A DNA stretch of 64,000 bases, taken from Bacillus sp. MUM 116. Its GTDB lineage: Bacteria > Bacillota > Bacilli > Bacillales > Cytobacillaceae. The notes under the pieces were generated by a model. That model was given only the letters and a program-made list of their open reading frames with translations. It ran no database searches and had not been told where the DNA came from. The translations under genes and the position numbers were made by a program. This document shows, piece by piece, positions 24,443 through 33,492 of the stretch. The stretch covers positions 1 to 64,000 of the forward strand of contig NZ_MLYR01000029.1 of the NCBI RefSeq assembly GCF_001866655.1. Direction: 5' to 3'. Positions within the stretch are counted from its first letter, which is position 1, and each line of letters starts with the position of its first letter.

Positions 24443-25786
24443 TTAATCAAAACAATAATGAATTTTTTGATAGCCAGTGCGCATCTCAATTACGCGCTTT
24501 CTAACGGATTCAACTGGCTCTTGATTCTCAAGAGCGCGAACGATATAGTCTGCGATGATATCCATTTCTGCTTCCTTCATACCTAAGCGGGTAATTTCAA
24601 TCGTACCAATCCGCAGGCCGCTTGGATAATCCCAATCATCCGGTTTATCGCTTGGGATCAGATTTTTGTTGGTGATAATATTTGCTTTGGCAAGCTTATG
24701 GGCAACATCTAGCCCGCCGCCGAATTTCTTCACATCAACAATAACTTGATGGGTTTCTGTGAATCCTTTATGAGCGCCAAGGACTGTAATCCCTCGATCA
24801 TGAAGTGCTTTGGCAAGCGCCTTTGAGTTTGCTACGATTTGAGCCATGTATTCTTTACCAAAGGCAAGGAATTAAGCGGCTGATGCGGCAAGTGCTGCAA
24901 CACGGTTTACTTGATGGGTCGCTGCAAGTGCTGGGAAAATCGTATCGCAAACAGGCTGCGTAAGATTGGGATCATTCCAAACGATGATACCACTTTGCGG
25001 ACCGCTGAAGGTTTTTCCAGCTGATCCGGTCATAATCCATGCTCCTTCGTTTAGCGGATCCTGGAATTGTCCGCCACCGATAAGTCCGAGCTGGTGAGCG
25101 CCATCAAAAAATATTTTTCCGCCCCATTCACTGACGATTTCGGACATTTCTTTCAGTGAGAATGGGAACAGTGTCATAGAGGCACCAAGGGTAACCAATG
25201 TCGGTCTGACCTCTCTTGCCACTTTGGCAAATTCGTCAATATCTACCACTAAATCAACAGGATCCATTGGAACATCAAAAATGTTCAAGCCGCGAATCCC
25301 TGCAGGTCCATCGTAGCGATTACTTGAGTGGCCCCCGAGTGGCTGTGCGATAGTTAAAATATTGTCCCCCGGTTTTGTCAGGGCAGCATAAACCGTCATG
25401 TTTCCAATCATACTGGCAACAAGACGATGGTCCGCATAATTGCAGTTAAAAACTTTTTTGAGTAATTCAACGCAAAGGGATTCAATTTCGTCGATATACT
25501 TTGTTCCGGAAAACCATCTTTGGGTTGGTCCGATATGCCCTTCGGCAGCACGTGTACCTACCTCAGATGCTAATAATTGGCGGACGGTTGGACTTGTCGG
25601 TGCTTCTGGAGCCAATAGATTCAGGCATTCCTGCCCGCGCCAAATTGCGTTTCGATCGGCTGCATCAAGGATCTCTTTTTGAATTAATCTTGGTGAAGAA
25701 CTATGTTCGATGATTTCCTTTGCCCAGTTTAATACCTTTTGGTCATGAACCTCGAAGTTTTGAGTGGTGGTAGTCGTAGAATTCAT
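24443..25786 (-). pseudogene. SHMT-like PLP enzyme interrupted by one in-frame TAA
   Basis: About 446-codon gene of the serine hydroxymethyltransferase superfamily, distant from housekeeping GlyA. Family marks: APEAPTSPTVRQLLASEVGTRAAEGHIG, DRWF-like QRWFSGTKYIDEIE, FFDGAHQLGLIGGG and the PLP-lysine segment TGSAGKTFSGPQSG. The frame is perfect except for TAA at 24872-24874, where homologues would have a sense codon (GAA is one change away); after it the frame continues FLAFGKEY and 134 more residues (HKGFTETHQ, SGLRIGTIEITRLGM). So either a recent nonsense mutation, a sequencing error or readthrough. Predicted control by the FadR-type regulator upstream. Confidence 0.85.
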
Positions 25787-25903
25787 TTAAATTTCCTCCT
25801 AATCGTGTCAATGAATGGATTCCTTTTCTTTTGACTGAATTTGGAGTTATGTGTATCTTCAAGGCATATATTATGTAAAAAATGATTTAGGCCTCGTTTA
25901 AAA

Positions 25904-25920
25904 CCAATATATCGCATATT
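25904..25920. promoter_or_regulatory. Half-conserved operator upstream of SHMT-like gene
   Basis: CCAATATATCGCATATT, identical to 17 of 19 bases of the reverse complement of the palindrome at 27652-27670; the terminal GG is replaced by AA. Confidence 0.6.
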
Positions 25921-25967
25921 AAATAAATGGTCAATGAATTTTTTGATAATTAAGTTAATTACACTTT

Positions 25968-25997
25968 AAAAAAGAGCGCAGCCTTTGCCGCACTCTA
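25968..25997 (-). terminator. Terminator of the FadR-type regulator
   Basis: On the minus strand AGAGTGCGGC pairs with GCTGCGCTCT (wobbles allowed), followed by TTTTTTA; it overlaps the stop codon. Confidence 0.6.
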
Positions 25998-26648
25998 TTC
26001 TGAATCCCCAACTAAAACTCTGCCTAAACTCAGCCAATTTTCCTCGACTAAAGCAGATGCTAAGGTGCTATTTTTCGCTTTACACGCTGCAATGATTTGC
26101 CTGTGCTGCTCGAGTGAATGATGGCCATCAACAGAACTAAACTTTGAGAATTCCAATCTTCTGATTTTGGGCATAATTCGTTCCAGCGCTATTTCAATTT
26201 CAGGATTGCGAGATGCTTTTAAAAGAACAAGGTGAAATCGATCATCTGCCTCCACTGCTCCGACAACATCCTTTTTTTCTAAAGCATTCTGTAACTCACT
26301 ATTATTTGCATCCATTTGCTCAATTTCTTGAGTCAAAATATGCGGAATCGCAAGACGTGCAGCTAAACTGTTTAATGTTGCCACAACCGTAAACGCATTT
26401 CTAGCCTCCTCTAAATTGATTTTCGTGATTCTTGTCTGTGAACCTGGCAATGATTCGATAAGCCCTTCATCTTCAAGCCTTTTTAATGCTTCCCTGACAG
26501 GAGTACGGCTCACCCCGAATTCAGCCGCCAATTCCTTATCCAAGATCCGCTTCCCAGGTTCTAATTCCAATGTAATGATTGCTTTTTTTAAAGATTCGTA
26601 TATTTGATCTCTTAATACTGGACGCTCAATGGTTTTAATTGTTTTCAT
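25995..26648 (-). CDS. GntR-family regulator, FadR/FCD subgroup
   Basis: 217-aa transcription factor. The winged helix (about 10-75) includes GKRILDKELAAEFGVSRTPVREALKRLEDEGLIESLPG; the C-terminal FCD domain (about 85-210) has the Asp/His metal or ligand pattern (EADDRFHLVLLKASRN, SLEQHRQIIAAC). It lies upstream of the SHMT-like gene in the same orientation. The inverted repeat CCAATAT-N5-ATATTGG, or half of it, precedes this gene, the SHMT-like gene and the exporter at 27743, suggesting a three-target local regulon. Confidence 0.87.
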   Translation of the reverse strand: MKTIKTIERPVLRDQIYESLKKAIITLELEPGKRILDKELAAEFGVSRTPVREALKRLEDEGLIESLPGSQTRITKINLEEARNAFTVVATLNSLAARLAIPHILTQEIEQMDANNSELQNALEKKDVVGAVEADDRFHLVLLKASRNPEIEIALERIMPKIRRLEFSKFSSVDGHHSLEQHRQIIAACKAKNSTLASALVEENWLSLGRVLVGDSE

Positions 26649-26652
26649 AAAA

Positions 26653-26676
26653 CCAATATATCAATGAGTTTTTTGG
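26653..26676. promoter_or_regulatory. Operator-like site before the FadR-type regulator
   Basis: CCAATATATC half-site, with TTTTGG closing the other side, four bases upstream of the regulator's start codon. Confidence 0.5.
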
Positions 26677-26706
26677 ATGTCAATTGGGATGTAAGGGGAA
26701 AACTGT

Positions 26707-26949
26707 TCATATTTTTTTATATTCCTGCAGCCAATGAAAGGGTCTGTTCACGGTTTCTTCAGTCAAATCGGAAATTGTTGGAGGATACGGATTTGTTCGG
26801 ATATGCCTTTTTAGTTTTGTCATAACTATAGTCCAATCTAATTCAGGGGAAAATTTTAACCAAAAGGTAACTGTTTCATTTTTGGTTAAATAGCCTTTAT
26901 AAATGGATTCAATCAGGATTAAAATTTTCAAAGCCTCTTGTTTGTTCAT
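26707..26949 (-). CDS. G39P-like replicative helicase loader/inhibitor protein
   Basis: 80-aa protein resembling the N-terminal domain of the SPP1 phage helicase loader G39P: MNKQEALKILILIESIYKG, VTFWLKFSPELDWTIVMTKLKRHI and NPYPPTISDLTEE fit the helical family pattern ending in PPTIADL. ATG 26949 follows GGAGGGACAGATT; an in-frame extension upstream has no RBS. In phages such proteins bind DnaB-type helicase. No other phage genes are nearby, so it is a domesticated remnant or chromosomal paralogue. Confidence 0.65.
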   Translation of the reverse strand: MNKQEALKILILIESIYKGYLTKNETVTFWLKFSPELDWTIVMTKLKRHIRTNPYPPTISDLTEETVNRPFHWLQEYKKI

Positions 26950-26984
26950 AATCTGTCCCTCCTTGTTGGCTATTTTTCCCTTTA

Positions 26985-27027
26985 AAACAAAAAATAACCC
27001 GGCAAATACTTTGTAAGTTGCCGAGTT
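26985..27027 (-). terminator. Terminator of the VOC gene
   Basis: Minus strand: ACTCGGCAA / TTGCCGGGT stem then TATTTTTTG. Confidence 0.65.
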
Positions 27028-27098
27028 CCACGCAATAAGGATATTTTTCATTATTCCACAATCAATTTTGTCTCTAAAAATCCTTTTTTATTAACTTT

Positions 27099-27533
27099 TT
27101 AAAAAGAAATCATCGCCCCGCGCTCATCAAACACCGCTGTCGGATTCCATGCAACCTCCCAAAGATTGTTTTCCGGGTCAGAAAAATAAGCAGTTCGGCC
27201 TCCCCAGAAAGCAGCACTCGGCTCCCGTAAGATTTTTCCACTGGCTTCGCGAATCTTTTCAATGGTAGAGTCAACCTGTTCGGGATGATCAAGATTAATC
27301 GCTAAAGTAATCGGCCGATAGCTTTCAGTTGATAACTGAAACTCAATTCCAGCATCCTTCGCCAGCTCCTCCAAAGGAAAAAGTGAAAGAATTACTCCTG
27401 CAGTTTTAAATACAGCATAACTGTCAGAACTTGTTTCGCTCTCCTCCCAGCCTAATGATTGATAAAAGCTGCGAAGCGTTGGTAAATCAAAAGCACCGAT
27501 TGTAACCAAACTAATTCTTTGTGAAACCACCAT
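27099..27533 (-). CDS. VOC-superfamily (glyoxalase-like) protein
   Basis: 144-aa protein: ISLVTIGAFDLPTLRSFYQSLGW at the N-terminus, GGRTAYFSDPENNLWEVAWNP at the C-terminus, the two beta-alpha-beta-beta-beta modules of glyoxalase/dioxygenase-type proteins. The terminal Glu of NLWEVAW is the usual metal ligand. Substrate unknown. Monocistronic and divergent from the exporter. Confidence 0.82.
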   Translation of the reverse strand: MVVSQRISLVTIGAFDLPTLRSFYQSLGWEESETSSDSYAVFKTAGVILSLFPLEELAKDAGIEFQLSTESYRPITLAINLDHPEQVDSTIEKIREASGKILREPSAAFWGGRTAYFSDPENNLWEVAWNPTAVFDERGAMISF

Positions 27534-27651
27534 TTTATTCCTCCTGCATTGTATTTTCTATTTTCATATTTCTCCATCTTTTCCTATTTTCCTTCCATCT
27601 TTTCTAAATTAAAAATCTGATAATTTACTTATAAAATAATTGCCTCTACAT

Positions 27652-27670
27652 CCAATATGCGATATATTGG
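27652..27670. promoter_or_regulatory. Full operator of the predicted FadR-type regulon
   Basis: CCAATATGCGATATATTGG, 7-bp perfect arms CCAATAT/ATATTGG with a 5-base centre, 73 bases upstream of the exporter start. Confidence 0.65.
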
Positions 27671-27742
27671 TTTTATGGAAAATAACATTATAAAACGAAT
27701 TGAAACTTTATTATTTTGAAATAGAACAGGGGTGAAGATCAG

Positions 27743-28711
27743 TTGAAACCAATTTTAATCGGCATTTGTGCCTCTTTCTTTTTTGCTTTTACATTTGTTC
27801 TTAATACATCTATGGAGTTATCTGGTGGTAGTTGGATATGGAGTGCTTCACTAAGATATATCTTTATGACTCCATTGCTTTTGTGTATCGTGCTATTTAG
27901 AAAAAAACTACGTCCACTCATAGATGAAATTAGGAAAAAACCCGGAACATGGGTACTGTGGAGTTCTGTGGGATTTGGGTTATTCTATGCTCCTTTATGT
28001 TTTGCTTCTGCCTACTCGCCAGGTTGGCTTATTGCAGGAACATGGCAAATTACGATAATATCAGGCTCTTTACTTGCACCATTATTTTTTGAAACTGTAT
28101 ATACAAAAAATGGTCTAATTCATAAAAGGGGAAAAATTCCTTTTAATGGTCTATTTATGTCACTCATCATTTTAGCGGGTATTGTTTTAATGCAATTTGA
28201 ACATGCTAAACGTCTTCCCATGGAAAGTTTATTATTAGGAGTGATCCCTATTTTAATTGCGTCCTTTGCATACCCTTTAGGGAATCGTAAAATGATGGAC
28301 CACTGTGAAGGACGCTTAGATACTTTTCAAAGAGTTCTAGGGATGACTCTTGCAAGTCTTCCATTCTGGTTTTTACTATCCTTATATGGCTTTTTCACCG
28401 TAGGTTTACCAAGCAAGGGGCAGGTCTTCCAATCTTTCTGGGTTGCACTTTTTTCTGGAGTCGTTGCCACAGTCCTATTTTTCAAAGCAACTGATATGGT
28501 ACGAGGTAATATTCAAAAGTTAGCATCCGTTGAAGCGACACAATCAATGGAGGTCCTTTTTACTTTATCAGGTGAACTATTATTTTTGTCGCTGCCAATT
28601 CCATCTCCAATATCTTGGTGCGGTATTCTTCTCGTTGTCCTTGGCATGATTTTGCATAGTTATGTTTCAAATAAAAAAGAGCCAAGCAATTTGAAAAAAT
28701 CAGCGGCATAA
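27743..28711 (+). CDS. EmrE-type multidrug resistance efflux transporter (DMT superfamily)
   Basis: 322-aa membrane protein with about ten hydrophobic segments, beginning MKPILIGICASFFFAFTFVLNTSME. It matches the ten-helix 'putative multidrug resistance efflux transporter' branch of the drug/metabolite transporter superfamily. TTG 27743 is the start (AGGGGTGA 7 bases upstream). The shared operator suggests co-regulation with the SHMT-like gene, so a metabolite or amino-acid exporter is as likely as a drug pump. Own terminator follows. Confidence 0.82.
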   Translation: MKPILIGICASFFFAFTFVLNTSMELSGGSWIWSASLRYIFMTPLLLCIVLFRKKLRPLIDEIRKKPGTWVLWSSVGFGLFYAPLCFASAYSPGWLIAGTWQITIISGSLLAPLFFETVYTKNGLIHKRGKIPFNGLFMSLIILAGIVLMQFEHAKRLPMESLLLGVIPILIASFAYPLGNRKMMDHCEGRLDTFQRVLGMTLASLPFWFLLSLYGFFTVGLPSKGQVFQSFWVALFSGVVATVLFFKATDMVRGNIQKLASVEATQSMEVLFTLSGELLFLSLPIPSPISWCGILLVVLGMILHSYVSNKKEPSNLKKSAA

Positions 28712-28720
28712 ATGAAAGGA

Positions 28721-28755
28721 AAAAACCGACTCATTAAAAAAAGAGTCGGTTTTTT
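28721..28755. terminator. Bidirectional terminator
   Basis: AAAAACCGACTC / GAGTCGGTTTTT perfect 12-bp stem. Confidence 0.88.
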
Positions 28756-28772
28756 ATGCTATTTATAAACGA

Positions 28773-30098
28773 TTAACCCTCATTACTAATTGGCGACTTT
28801 GTCGGGATTAAAAAGGTAATCACAAACGAAAGCACACTGACACATAGGGCAAAAAGATAAATATTTTTCATCCCGATGACCATTGACGCTGCTTGGTTGA
28901 TCAATAGACCCATTACGGTTACCCCAATGGAGGTGCCGATATTTCTGAGAAAAATTTGCAGGGAAGTTGACATCCCCTTTATATTGTTTTCAACAAATTC
29001 CTGTGAAGCAATTGTCCCGACTGCGAATAATAAACCAAACGCAAACCCCTGCACGGTCAAAAGACCAAACAGTAAAAAGTAGGAAACATCTTTAATGACA
29101 AAAAAGATGATCAGACCTGCAAGAGTACACATAAGGTTACCAATAACAAACAATTTTTTATAACCATAGCGCAAAATCCATTTTCCTGCTGGTGTACTTC
29201 CAAACATCCAGCCAATCGCAATACTTAATAGAATCAAGCCACTTTTGTAGATGTTCATACCCCTGCCATCTTGCAAAAACAACGGGATATAATTCGGGGT
29301 TCCGAAAAAGGAGATACAGAAAAATAACATGTAAAGATTGACCATTAGGGTTCCTCTGTTTTTAAACAAGGAAACAGGAAGAAATGGCTGTTCCACTTTT
29401 CGTTCCACAAGCAGGAATATAATCATACCTAGAATACCTGCAACAACATACCATAATGGGTGTGCAACATTTGTTGCCAGCAATAAAAACGTGATGGAAA
29501 GACCAAATAATACAAACCCTTTGTAATCAATAAATGTCTTTTTAAATTCATTTTGTTCCTTGTATGGGATTAAGCAAAGCACGGTCGCAATTCCAATTGG
29601 AATATTGATAAAGAAAATCCATCTCCATGTTAAGGTTTCAACAAAAAAAGAACCGAGAACAGGCCCAACAATCGAAGACAATGTCCAAATTCCACTAAAG
29701 ACCGCTTGAATTTTCCCGCGTTTTTCAATGGTAAACAAATCACCGACAATGATCATCGAAATCGGCAGCATTCCCCCGGCCCCTAATCCTTGAATACCGC
29801 GGTAAATAATCAGAGATACCATGGAGTTTGCCATTCCTGCTAGCAAAGAACCAATTGTAAAAATCGCTACAGAAATGATTAATAACTTCTTTCTCCCGTA
29901 CTGGTCGGATAACTTGCCGTAAAGCGGTACGGTAACCGTACTTGCCAGCATATAAACGGAAAAAATCCAGGCAAACAGTTCCATCCCGCCAAGTTGTTTT
30001 ACAATCGTCGGACTTGCCGTTTGCATAATATTGGCATCTAATGCCGATATAAGGGTAGTGATGACAAGGCCCCAAAATACATATCTATTTTTATTCAT
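28773..30098 (-). CDS. MFS drug:H+ antiporter (DHA2-type)
   Basis: 441-aa major facilitator transporter with 12 or more membrane segments. MFS motif A is GKLSDQYGRKKLL (about 58), antiporter motif C-like IVGPVLGSFFVETLTWRWIFFINIPIG (about 135-160), typical for EmrB/QacA-like exporters. Start ATG 30098 follows GGAGGTCTAT; an upstream in-frame start would lack an RBS. Substrate unknown. Monocistronic, convergent with the EmrE-type gene. Confidence 0.87.
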   Translation of the reverse strand: MNKNRYVFWGLVITTLISALDANIMQTASPTIVKQLGGMELFAWIFSVYMLASTVTVPLYGKLSDQYGRKKLLIISVAIFTIGSLLAGMANSMVSLIIYRGIQGLGAGGMLPISMIIVGDLFTIEKRGKIQAVFSGIWTLSSIVGPVLGSFFVETLTWRWIFFINIPIGIATVLCLIPYKEQNEFKKTFIDYKGFVLFGLSITFLLLATNVAHPLWYVVAGILGMIIFLLVERKVEQPFLPVSLFKNRGTLMVNLYMLFFCISFFGTPNYIPLFLQDGRGMNIYKSGLILLSIAIGWMFGSTPAGKWILRYGYKKLFVIGNLMCTLAGLIIFFVIKDVSYFLLFGLLTVQGFAFGLLFAVGTIASQEFVENNIKGMSTSLQIFLRNIGTSIGVTVMGLLINQAASMVIGMKNIYLFALCVSVLSFVITFLIPTKSPISNEG

Positions 30099-30277
30099 AT
30101 AGACCTCCAAAAAAACTATAATTTCCATATATTTCTATTAAAAAAGTGTTACCTTACCATTATACAAAAACTGATGTTCTTTTTCTAGATTGCAGTTTGG
30201 AAATTAAATATCCAAAATCTAAAAAAGATTGTTATAATTTACTTTGTTGGTAGTTTTAATGTTTTGGAGGGATTAGT

Positions 30278-31192
30278 TTGGATTCGCAGGTTGTTGTTAT
30301 GCCGAACCCGAGACCAAAAGGCGTAATTTTGGTACTTATTGGCGCTTCCTTTTGGGGAATTTCGGGTACTGTTGCGCAATTCTTGTTTCAAAAACAAGGA
30401 TTCAGTGTCAGCTGGCTCGTTGTCATCCGGCTTCTTTTTGCTGGAATGGGGTTGTTGCTGTTTTCCCGTTTGGTTGGAAAACAAAATATATGGAGCATAT
30501 GGAAAAATAAATCGGATGTATTGCAATTAATTATATTTGGAATCATTGGAATGCTCGGTGTTCAGTATACTTATTTTGCAGCTGTTCGGGAAGCAAATGC
30601 CGCTACAGCCACCATTATACAATATCTGGCGCCTGTAATGATAACCTGTTTTCTTTGTTTCCGGGCCCGGGTATTACCTGCTAAACATGAGGTAATGGCG
30701 ATAGGTTTAGCACTTTTAGGAACCTTCTTCCTTGTTACGAATGGAAATATCCGATCGCTTTCGATTTCCGGACCTGCTTTTTTCTGGGGGATTCTCTCCG
30801 CTTTTGCCTTGGCTTTTTATACACTGTATCCGGGAAAGCTATTAAATAAATGGGGTTCCCTGATGACCTCCGGCTGGGGGATGCTCATTGGCGGTGTGGT
30901 ATTTAGCTTTTTTCAGCCACCTTGGCAGTTTCAAGGCCATTGGTCGTTCCCGGCATTAATGGCAGTTCTATTTGTTGTTGTCTTTGGCACGTTAATCGCC
31001 TTTTTTTGCTATATGGAAAGCTTGAAATACATTGAGGCCTCTGAAGCGAGTCTTTTGGCTTGTGTTGAACCTTTGTCAGCGGCGTTTTTAGCAGTGGCAT
31101 GGCTTCACGTTCCATTTGGCATTTTTGAATGGCTTGGTGCAGCATCCATCCTCGCCACTATTTTTATCTTATCCACTGTAAAACGCACATAA
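30278..31192 (+). CDS. EamA-family transporter (DMT superfamily)
   Basis: 304-aa membrane protein with two EamA domains (about 14-145 and 160-300), ten predicted helices: GVILVLIGASFWGISGTVAQFLF and later GPAFFWGILSAFALAFYTLYPGKLL. TTG 30278 is the start with GGAGGG six bases upstream; an ATG seven codons later is possible. Typically exports amino acids or other metabolites. A CAGGCAC-type hairpin lies directly downstream and may terminate it. Confidence 0.86.
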   Translation: MDSQVVVMPNPRPKGVILVLIGASFWGISGTVAQFLFQKQGFSVSWLVVIRLLFAGMGLLLFSRLVGKQNIWSIWKNKSDVLQLIIFGIIGMLGVQYTYFAAVREANAATATIIQYLAPVMITCFLCFRARVLPAKHEVMAIGLALLGTFFLVTNGNIRSLSISGPAFFWGILSAFALAFYTLYPGKLLNKWGSLMTSGWGMLIGGVVFSFFQPPWQFQGHWSFPALMAVLFVVVFGTLIAFFCYMESLKYIEASEASLLACVEPLSAAFLAVAWLHVPFGIFEWLGAASILATIFILSTVKRT

Positions 31193-31200
31193 AATGCAAT

Positions 31201-31244
31201 GTGAAAAATTCACTACAGTGACAGGCACAGTGTGAATTTTTCAC
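31201..31244. repeat. CAGGCAC-type hairpin repeat
   Basis: GTGAAAAATTCAC / GTGAATTTTTCAC perfect 13-bp arms around a loop with GTGACAGGCACAG; T-run follows, so it may double as a terminator between convergent genes. Confidence 0.65.
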
Positions 31245-31249
31245 ATTTT

Positions 31250-32605
31250 TTAAAGCGGAAATTGTAATTCAACTTCTGTTCCTTTTTCTTCTTTACTTAT
31301 TATTTTTATTTCCCCTCTATGCATTTTCATAATATTTTTAGCGATTGCAAGCCCTAAACCAGTACCGCCTGTTTCACGGCTTCTTGCTTTATCTACCCGA
31401 TAAAATCGTTCAAATATCCGCTGAAGATCTTGCTCCGGTATGCCAATCCCATAATCTTTTACCACAATGGTTGCGCGCTGTTCATCCCTTTTCAAATATA
31501 AATCGATTTGGTCTTTACTATATTTGATTGCATTATCAAGGAGGATTATCACGATCTGTTTAAGCTTCAGTTCATCTGCTTGAATAAAGATATGTTCTTC
31601 GTTGTAATGGAGATGAATCTCTCGCTTATAGGCATTTTTAAGCTGCTTTTGAATCTCCTTGCACAAACTAATTAAATCCACTTTCGTTACATCTAGGGTC
31701 GTTTCTTTTTCAGATGTGGCTATATTTAAAAACATTTCGGTCATTTTTTGAATGCGATTTGCTTCCGAATATATGGCTTCAATCGCTTCCGTTGACATCT
31801 CAATGTTTTGCACGCCCCTTCTTCTTAAAAGGCTGGCATAGCTTTTAATGACCGTAATGGGTGTTTTTAATTCGTGAGAGGCATCGGAAATAAACTGTTC
31901 CTGTTTTTCCATGTTTTCGCTAAGCCTTTCAATCATCCGATTAAAGGTAGAAGCCATTTGTTCTAGCTCATCCCGAGTTCGATTTTGAATCACAATTTTT
32001 TTCGGAACACCACTTTGTTCAATATCTTCCATCGTTTTGATCATATTCGAAATCGGACGCATTATGAGACCTGATAACCATCTCCCGCCTAAGAGGGACA
32101 AAATTGCCGAAAGAACTGTGCATACTCCAAGAATCCAGAGTAAGATATCTTTTCTCATTTCAAGCCCCATCAAGGCTTCTCCGAAATCAAGTGTTCCCCG
32201 CAGGTGTCCGCTCATTTTAATCGGGACACGGACATAAATGACTTGTTTTTCGCCTGTATCGGTTCCTATCAGTATTCTGCCTGTTTCTTGTTCACTCGTA
32301 TATTTTGGCCTAATCTGACCCGAAATTTCCTTATCATTGGTTACTTCAGCAAGGATTTTTCCATCTGGATTGACAACCCTGATATAAGAATGGATAGTTA
32401 AAAAATCTTTCAATGTTTCTGCGAGGTCTCCAGGATGTCCAGTATGGATTTCAGTGATAATATCATTCGCCTTTTGTAATAACGCATCCTCTTCCATATT
32501 CACGGTTATTTTTATAAAAGAAACAAAGACAACTACATTAAAAAGCATTAACACACAAAGCAGCCATGCTGTGGTTATCAGGTTTATTTTGTTGGTTATT
32601 TTCAT
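31250..32605 (-). CDS. Sensor histidine kinase
   Basis: 451-aa membrane kinase. Two transmembrane helices (about 10-32 and 155-175) flank an extracellular sensor domain; then HAMP (about 178-230), phosphoacceptor ISDASHELKTPITVIKSY (His about 245), N box LLDNAIKYS, G boxes DYGIGIPEQDL and GGTGLGLAIAKN. It lies three bases downstream of the response regulator, so translationally coupled. Similar in build to B. subtilis YkoH and staphylococcal ArlS; the signal is unknown. Confidence 0.9.
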   Translation of the reverse strand: MKITNKINLITTAWLLCVLMLFNVVVFVSFIKITVNMEEDALLQKANDIITEIHTGHPGDLAETLKDFLTIHSYIRVVNPDGKILAEVTNDKEISGQIRPKYTSEQETGRILIGTDTGEKQVIYVRVPIKMSGHLRGTLDFGEALMGLEMRKDILLWILGVCTVLSAILSLLGGRWLSGLIMRPISNMIKTMEDIEQSGVPKKIVIQNRTRDELEQMASTFNRMIERLSENMEKQEQFISDASHELKTPITVIKSYASLLRRRGVQNIEMSTEAIEAIYSEANRIQKMTEMFLNIATSEKETTLDVTKVDLISLCKEIQKQLKNAYKREIHLHYNEEHIFIQADELKLKQIVIILLDNAIKYSKDQIDLYLKRDEQRATIVVKDYGIGIPEQDLQRIFERFYRVDKARSRETGGTGLGLAIAKNIMKMHRGEIKIISKEEKGTEVELQFPL

Positions 32606-32608
32606 ATG

Positions 32609-33298
32609 TTATTTCTCCTTGATGGTAAAACCTACTCCTCGAACAGTATGAATCAATTCAGAATCAAATCCTTCATCCACTTTTTTACGAAGGTGCCGTA
32701 TGAACACATCAATAACATTGGTCTCTCCTTCGTATTCATAGCCCCAAACATTCAAAATAATATTATCTCTTGTAACAACCTTGTTTTTATTCATTACTAA
32801 GTAGATTAATAAATCATATTCTTTAGGAGTGACGGTAATCGATTCCCCTCCTCTTGTCACTTCTCGGGTGTTGGTATCAATCGATAAATCACCTGCTGAA
32901 AGCACGTTTGTCTCTTCCTTTGGTGCATGAATGGAGAAGTCGCGGATGCACGCGCGTACTCTTGCTAAAAGTTCCTCTATTTCAAATGGTTTCGTGATAT
33001 AATCATTCGCTCCCTGGTCGAGCCCAGTAACTTTATCCAGTGTCATATTTCGTGCCGTTAAAAGGATTACAGGGGTTTGGTTCCCCGTTTTTCTTAGTCT
33101 CCGCAATACCTCCATTCCATTTAGTTCAGGAAGCATGACATCCAATAAAATAAGATCGATAGATTTTTCCGTTGCGGCAGTTAATCCTGATTTCCCATTA
33201 TGTTCTACAAATACTTCGTAACCCTCATATTCAAGTTCTATTTTAAGCACCTTGGCAATATTGACTTCATCCTCAATGACTAAAATGCGTTTTTTCAT
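32609..33298 (-). CDS. OmpR-family response regulator
   Basis: 229-aa regulator: receiver domain (1-120) with LILLDVMLPELNG (phospho-Asp about 54) and ITKPFEIEELLARVRA (Lys about 104), then an OmpR/PhoB winged helix (about 135-227) ending IHTVRGVGFTIKEK. It is the partner of the downstream kinase. It resembles YkoG/ArlR-type regulators in the receiver and linker. Targets unknown; DNA sites were not identified. Confidence 0.91.
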   Translation of the reverse strand: MKKRILVIEDEVNIAKVLKIELEYEGYEVFVEHNGKSGLTAATEKSIDLILLDVMLPELNGMEVLRRLRKTGNQTPVILLTARNMTLDKVTGLDQGANDYITKPFEIEELLARVRACIRDFSIHAPKEETNVLSAGDLSIDTNTREVTRGGESITVTPKEYDLLIYLVMNKNKVVTRDNIILNVWGYEYEGETNVIDVFIRHLRKKVDEGFDSELIHTVRGVGFTIKEK

Positions 33299-33445
33299 GA
33301 TTTCCTTCTCCTTTTATACAACTCTTCTTCAAATTTATCATGTTTCTTCCATTATTCTGGATTTTTAATGGATTATTAATGTAATTTTCAGTGAGTGTTC
33401 AAATTGGTCTTTTGAATTATAGCGTACCATTAATCCCAAAAATAA

Positions 33446-33482
33446 AAAAACTTCGGTACCTCAAAAGGTCCGAAGTTTTTTG
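33446..33482 (-). terminator. ilvA terminator
   Basis: AAAAACTTCGG / CCGAAGTTTTT stem, extended by GGTACC/GGTCC pairing, T-run on the minus strand. Confidence 0.86.
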
Positions 33483-33492
33483 AATGGTTTTA

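Noticed and set aside
24443-24847. Separate 134-aa gene
   Set aside because: It is the in-frame continuation of the SHMT-like gene past one TAA and has no own RBS.
26707-26949. Prophage region
   Set aside because: Only one phage-like gene; neighbours are ordinary chromosomal genes with own promoters and terminators.
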